This document shows, piece after piece, positions 12,831 to 15,169 of a DNA stretch of 15,169 nt. The notes under the pieces were generated by a model, which was not told the DNA's origin, ran no database searches, and saw nothing but the letters and a program-made list of their open reading frames with translations. The position numbers and the translations under genes are program-made. The first letter of the stretch is position 1, and each line of letters starts with the position of its first letter. This DNA is from DATDRQ01 sp035291645 (lineage in GTDB: Bacteria > Chloroflexota > Anaerolineae > Anaerolineales > UBA4823), in assembly GCA_035291645.1 (NCBI GenBank), contig DATDRQ010000055.1, positions 1-15,169 on the forward strand, in the 5' to 3' direction.

Positions 12831-13135
12831 GTATTTCTCCACGCATTAAATCTCTGGGAGTCTATCCGAAAATTCAACCAATAAGGGGAATAGCGGCAGT
12901 GAAGCCCGCACACCACTCCCCATTTTCTATTTCTAGAAAGCTTTGAACATGGTACCCAGTCAGGCGGGAAAAGTCAAGGGCCGGGGGTTATAATCACCCT
13001 GGCAAAGCGCCAGGCGGTCATTAGTGGAGGATTGGCGGGAGTTTCCGCTATTTCCAAATCAATGCGTGTAGAATCACACTATGCGGCCCAAAGGTCCACT
13101 TCCGGTCTCAATTGAATTGATGCGAGGGAAACCGC
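12831..13135. other. Divergent intergenic region between thioredoxin and dehydrogenase genes
   Basis: No gene is visible in these 305 bases. Contents: repeat copy 2 (12858-12876); a 10-bp palindrome TTTCTAGAAA (12930-12939); a perfect TATAAT at 12989-12994 without a good -35; a hairpin CCTGGC/GCCAGG (12998-13003 with 13009-13014); and TAGAAT at 13069-13074 as a second possible -10 box. The dehydrogenase promoter is probably one of these two boxes, but neither is convincing. Confidence 0.45.
12858..12876 (+). repeat. GAGTCTATCCGA-type repeat, copy 2
   Basis: GAGTCTATCCGAAAATTCA differs from copy 1 (9288-9306) by a single base. It lies 28 bases upstream of the thioredoxin start, so it is in the 5' region of that gene, whereas copy 1 is just downstream of metK; a shared regulatory role is therefore unlikely. 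Confidence 0.6.
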
Positions 13136-14077
13136 ATGCCTGACTGGAGCATCCTGGTCGTCGATGGCCTGGAGGAGACAGGTCTTACGCTACTGCGAGC
13201 GGCTTCCCGGGTAGATGAGCGGGAAGGGATTACGCATCAGGAGCTGGTGCGGGAGATCGAAGGCTACGCAGCCCTGGTTGTGCGCGGCCGGAGCAGGGTG
13301 AGTGAAGAGGTCTTCCAGGCCGGCGGCAATCTGAAAGTGGTCGGGCGGGCCGGGGTCGGCGTGGACAACATCGATCTGGCGGCTGCCTATCGCCATGCAG
13401 TTACGGTGGTCAACGCGCCGCAGGCCACTTCCCGCGCCGTCGCCGAGCACACCCTGGCGCTGATCCTGGCGCTGGCCCGGTCTATCCCGGCTGCGGACGC
13501 CGGCATGAAGGCCGGCCGATGGATGAAGAAGGATTTGACCGGAGTGGAGGTGGATGGGAAGATGCTGGGGTTGATCGGCGTGGGCAACATCGGAGGCCTG
13601 GTGGCCCGCCTGGCAGCCGGACTGGGGATGGAGGTGCTGGGTTACGATCCCCTGCTGGATGAAGAGGGGATTCGCAGCCGAGGCGCCCGGCCGGCCTCGT
13701 TAGATGAGGTCTATGCCCGAGCGGATTTTATCTCGCTGCATGTGCCGCTTAACCCGGAAACGCGCGGTCTGATCAACGGTCAGACCTTAGGATACATGAA
13801 ACGCGGTGTTCGGCTGGTGTGCGCCGCCCGGGGTGGGGTGATCGACGAGACGGCCCTGCTGGGGGCGCTGGAATCGGGCCAGGTTGCCGGGGCGGCGCTG
13901 GATGTCTTTGCTGAGGAACCGCCCGGGCTGAGCGCCCTGGTGACCCACCCGCTGGTCATCGCGACGCCCCATATCGCGGCCCAGACGGGTGAAGCGCAGG
14001 CGCGCGCCGCCCGGGACGTCGCCGAAGAAATCCTGGCCTGCCTGCGCGGCGAGCCGCTGCGCTGGAAGGTGGTTTAG
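13136..14077 (+). CDS. D-3-phosphoglycerate dehydrogenase-like 2-hydroxyacid dehydrogenase
   Basis: NAD-dependent D-2-hydroxyacid dehydrogenase of 313 residues, closest in type to SerA, which oxidises 3-phosphoglycerate in the first step of serine synthesis. Visible are VGRAGVGVDNIDLAAA (69-84), NAPQATSRAVAEHT (93-106), the Rossmann motif GVGNIGG (148-154) with GYDP (169-172) at the end of the second strand, and the catalytic triad Arg232 (AARGG), Glu261 (FAEEP) and His279 (TPHIAAQT). No C-terminal ACT domain is present, so serine feedback through ACT is not expected. CAARGG replaces the usual N-x-ARGG. GAGGG (13124-13128) lies 7 bases before the ATG. Another hydroxyacid such as glyoxylate or hydroxypyruvate cannot be excluded as substrate. 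The peptidase gene follows after 43 bases. Confidence 0.85.
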   Translation: MPDWSILVVDGLEETGLTLLRAASRVDEREGITHQELVREIEGYAALVVRGRSRVSEEVFQAGGNLKVVGRAGVGVDNIDLAAAYRHAVTVVNAPQATSRAVAEHTLALILALARSIPAADAGMKAGRWMKKDLTGVEVDGKMLGLIGVGNIGGLVARLAAGLGMEVLGYDPLLDEEGIRSRGARPASLDEVYARADFISLHVPLNPETRGLINGQTLGYMKRGVRLVCAARGGVIDETALLGALESGQVAGAALDVFAEEPPGLSALVTHPLVIATPHIAAQTGEAQARAARDVAEEILACLRGEPLRWKVV

Positions 14078-14120
14078 GCTTAAAAATTCCCGGCAAGGAA
14101 ATTGCACGGAAGGAGTATAC

Positions 14121-15169
14121 ATGGACGATGAACAGAAACTCACCCAACTTAAGTCGCTCCTGAACGAAGTATGGGACCTTCGCCGGGTGGTTCGCCTGCT
14201 GCAATGGGACCAGCAGGTAAAGATGCCGATCGGCGGGACGCACGGTAGGGCTCACCAGCTGGCAACCCTAAGCCAGCTGGAGCATGTCAAGTTTACCTCG
14301 GAAGAGATCGGCCAGCTGCTGGAGGATCTCCAACCTTACGCCGGTCAATTAGACCCCGATGCGAACGATGCCCGCCTGATTCGGGTCACGACGCGCCGTT
14401 ATAAGAAGAAGACCCGCGTCCCGGCCGACTGGGTGGCCCGCAAGGCGGAAGCGGCCAGTGAAGGTTATCGGGCCTGGGAAGAAGCGCGCGCCACCGATAA
14501 TTTCTCCCTTTTCCAACCCTATTTAGAGAAGAACGTGTCGTTGCGTCAGGAGTATGCCGAGTTCTTTAAACCGTACGAGCACGTTTACGATCCACTGCTG
14601 GATGAATTCGAGCCAGGAATAAAAACAAGGGAAGTGCAGCAGATCTTCGATGAGCTTCGCCCGCAACAGGTAGCCTTGATCCAGGCGATCGGAGATCGGC
14701 CTCAGGTGGATGACTCCTTCCTGCACCAGCCTTTCGACGAGAAGAAGCAGTGGGATTTCGGGGCAGAAGTGGTTACCCGATTCGGTTATGACTGGAAGCG
14801 TGGCCGCCAGGACGTCTCCCCTCACCCGTTTACGGAGTCCCTCGGGCTGGGTGATGTGCGCATCACTACTCGCTTCATGCCAGATTACCTGTCCTCAGCC
14901 ATGTTCAGCACGTTTCATGAAAGCGGGCATGCCATCTATGAGCAAGGCATCGATCCAGATCTGGACCGCACCCACCTGGCAACCGGAGCATCCCTGGGCT
15001 TGCACGAATCCCAATCCCGATTGTATGAAAACCTGGTCGGACGGTCGTATGATTTCTGGATCCATTTCTACCCGCGGCTTCAAGAGTACTTTCCGATGCA
15101 GCTGGCGAACGTCTCCCTGGAGAGTTTTTATTCAGGTATTAATAAAGTTGAGCCGTCATTAATCCGGGT
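14121..15169 (+). CDS. M32 family metallocarboxypeptidase (Taq type), 3' end outside window
   Basis: The reading frame stays open from ATG 14121 to the window end, 349 codons of a family of about 500. It is a zinc-dependent carboxypeptidase resembling that of Thermus aquaticus. Visible marks are LLQWDQQVKMP near 26-36, SPHPF with HPF at 235-237, DVRITTRF at about 246-253, the zinc site HESGH (266-270, the HEXXH motif) continuing AIYEQG, HESQSR (295-300) supplying the usual third metal ligand region, and EPSLIR (344-349) at the edge. No signal peptide is seen, so it is probably cytoplasmic and works in peptide turnover. AAGGAG (14110-14115) lies 5 bases before the ATG. No terminator separates it from the dehydrogenase gene, so cotranscription is likely. 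Confidence 0.95.
   Translation, partial: MDDEQKLTQLKSLLNEVWDLRRVVRLLQWDQQVKMPIGGTHGRAHQLATLSQLEHVKFTSEEIGQLLEDLQPYAGQLDPDANDARLIRVTTRRYKKKTRVPADWVARKAEAASEGYRAWEEARATDNFSLFQPYLEKNVSLRQEYAEFFKPYEHVYDPLLDEFEPGIKTREVQQIFDELRPQQVALIQAIGDRPQVDDSFLHQPFDEKKQWDFGAEVVTRFGYDWKRGRQDVSPHPFTESLGLGDVRITTRFMPDYLSSAMFSTFHESGHAIYEQGIDPDLDRTHLATGASLGLHESQSRLYENLVGRSYDFWIHFYPRLQEYFPMQLANVSLESFYSGINKVEPSLIR

Overview
The window looks like ordinary chromosomal DNA from a GC-rich bacterium, most likely a member of the Chloroflexota (Anaerolineae-like). That assignment is inference: it rests on overall protein flavour, the roughly 200-residue form of EF-Ts, Shine-Dalgarno-led genes with some GTG and TTG starts, and several kinds of short AT-richer repeat between and inside genes. 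No rRNA, tRNA, CRISPR array, transposase, phage gene or replication origin was seen.

Layout. Positions 1-861 hold the C-terminal part of DNA gyrase A, cut by the window edge. It converges on a minus-strand pair: biotin protein ligase (birA) and a small single-span membrane protein. From about 2.1 to 7.2 kb runs the classic plus-strand cluster rpsB-tsf-pyrH-frr-uppS-cdsA (ribosomal protein S2, EF-Ts, UMP kinase, ribosome recycling factor, undecaprenyl diphosphate synthase, CDP-diglyceride synthase), which joins translation to envelope lipid synthesis. It is preceded by a structured leader and has a strong terminator hairpin between tsf and pyrH. A DUF1801 gene faces cdsA. Next comes metK (SAM synthetase) behind a promoter, a SAM-I riboswitch and an intrinsic terminator, all traceable base by base. 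A minus-strand operon, fur-cbiM-cbiQ-cbiO, encodes an energy-coupling-factor cobalt or nickel importer with its own Fur-family regulator and a palindromic operator. A minus-strand thioredoxin gene with its own terminator follows. The window ends with plus-strand genes for a D-3-phosphoglycerate-dehydrogenase-like enzyme and an M32 (Taq-type) metallocarboxypeptidase, the latter cut by the window edge.

Gene content is housekeeping and I found no new multi-gene system. The unusual material is repeat-driven. A hairpin-forming GACTAT-type repeat has expanded the P3 arm of the SAM riboswitch without breaking its core or its switching parts. A dispersed repeat lies in frame inside birA and adds about ten residues to the ligase. 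The rpsB gene carries a tandem-repeat-derived tail of 106 residues, 69 of them Glu or Asp. A 19-base motif occurs in two separate intergenic regions. Also notable are competing hairpins at the tsf-pyrH junction and a conflict between the best ribosome-binding site and the metal-binding N-terminus of CbiM.
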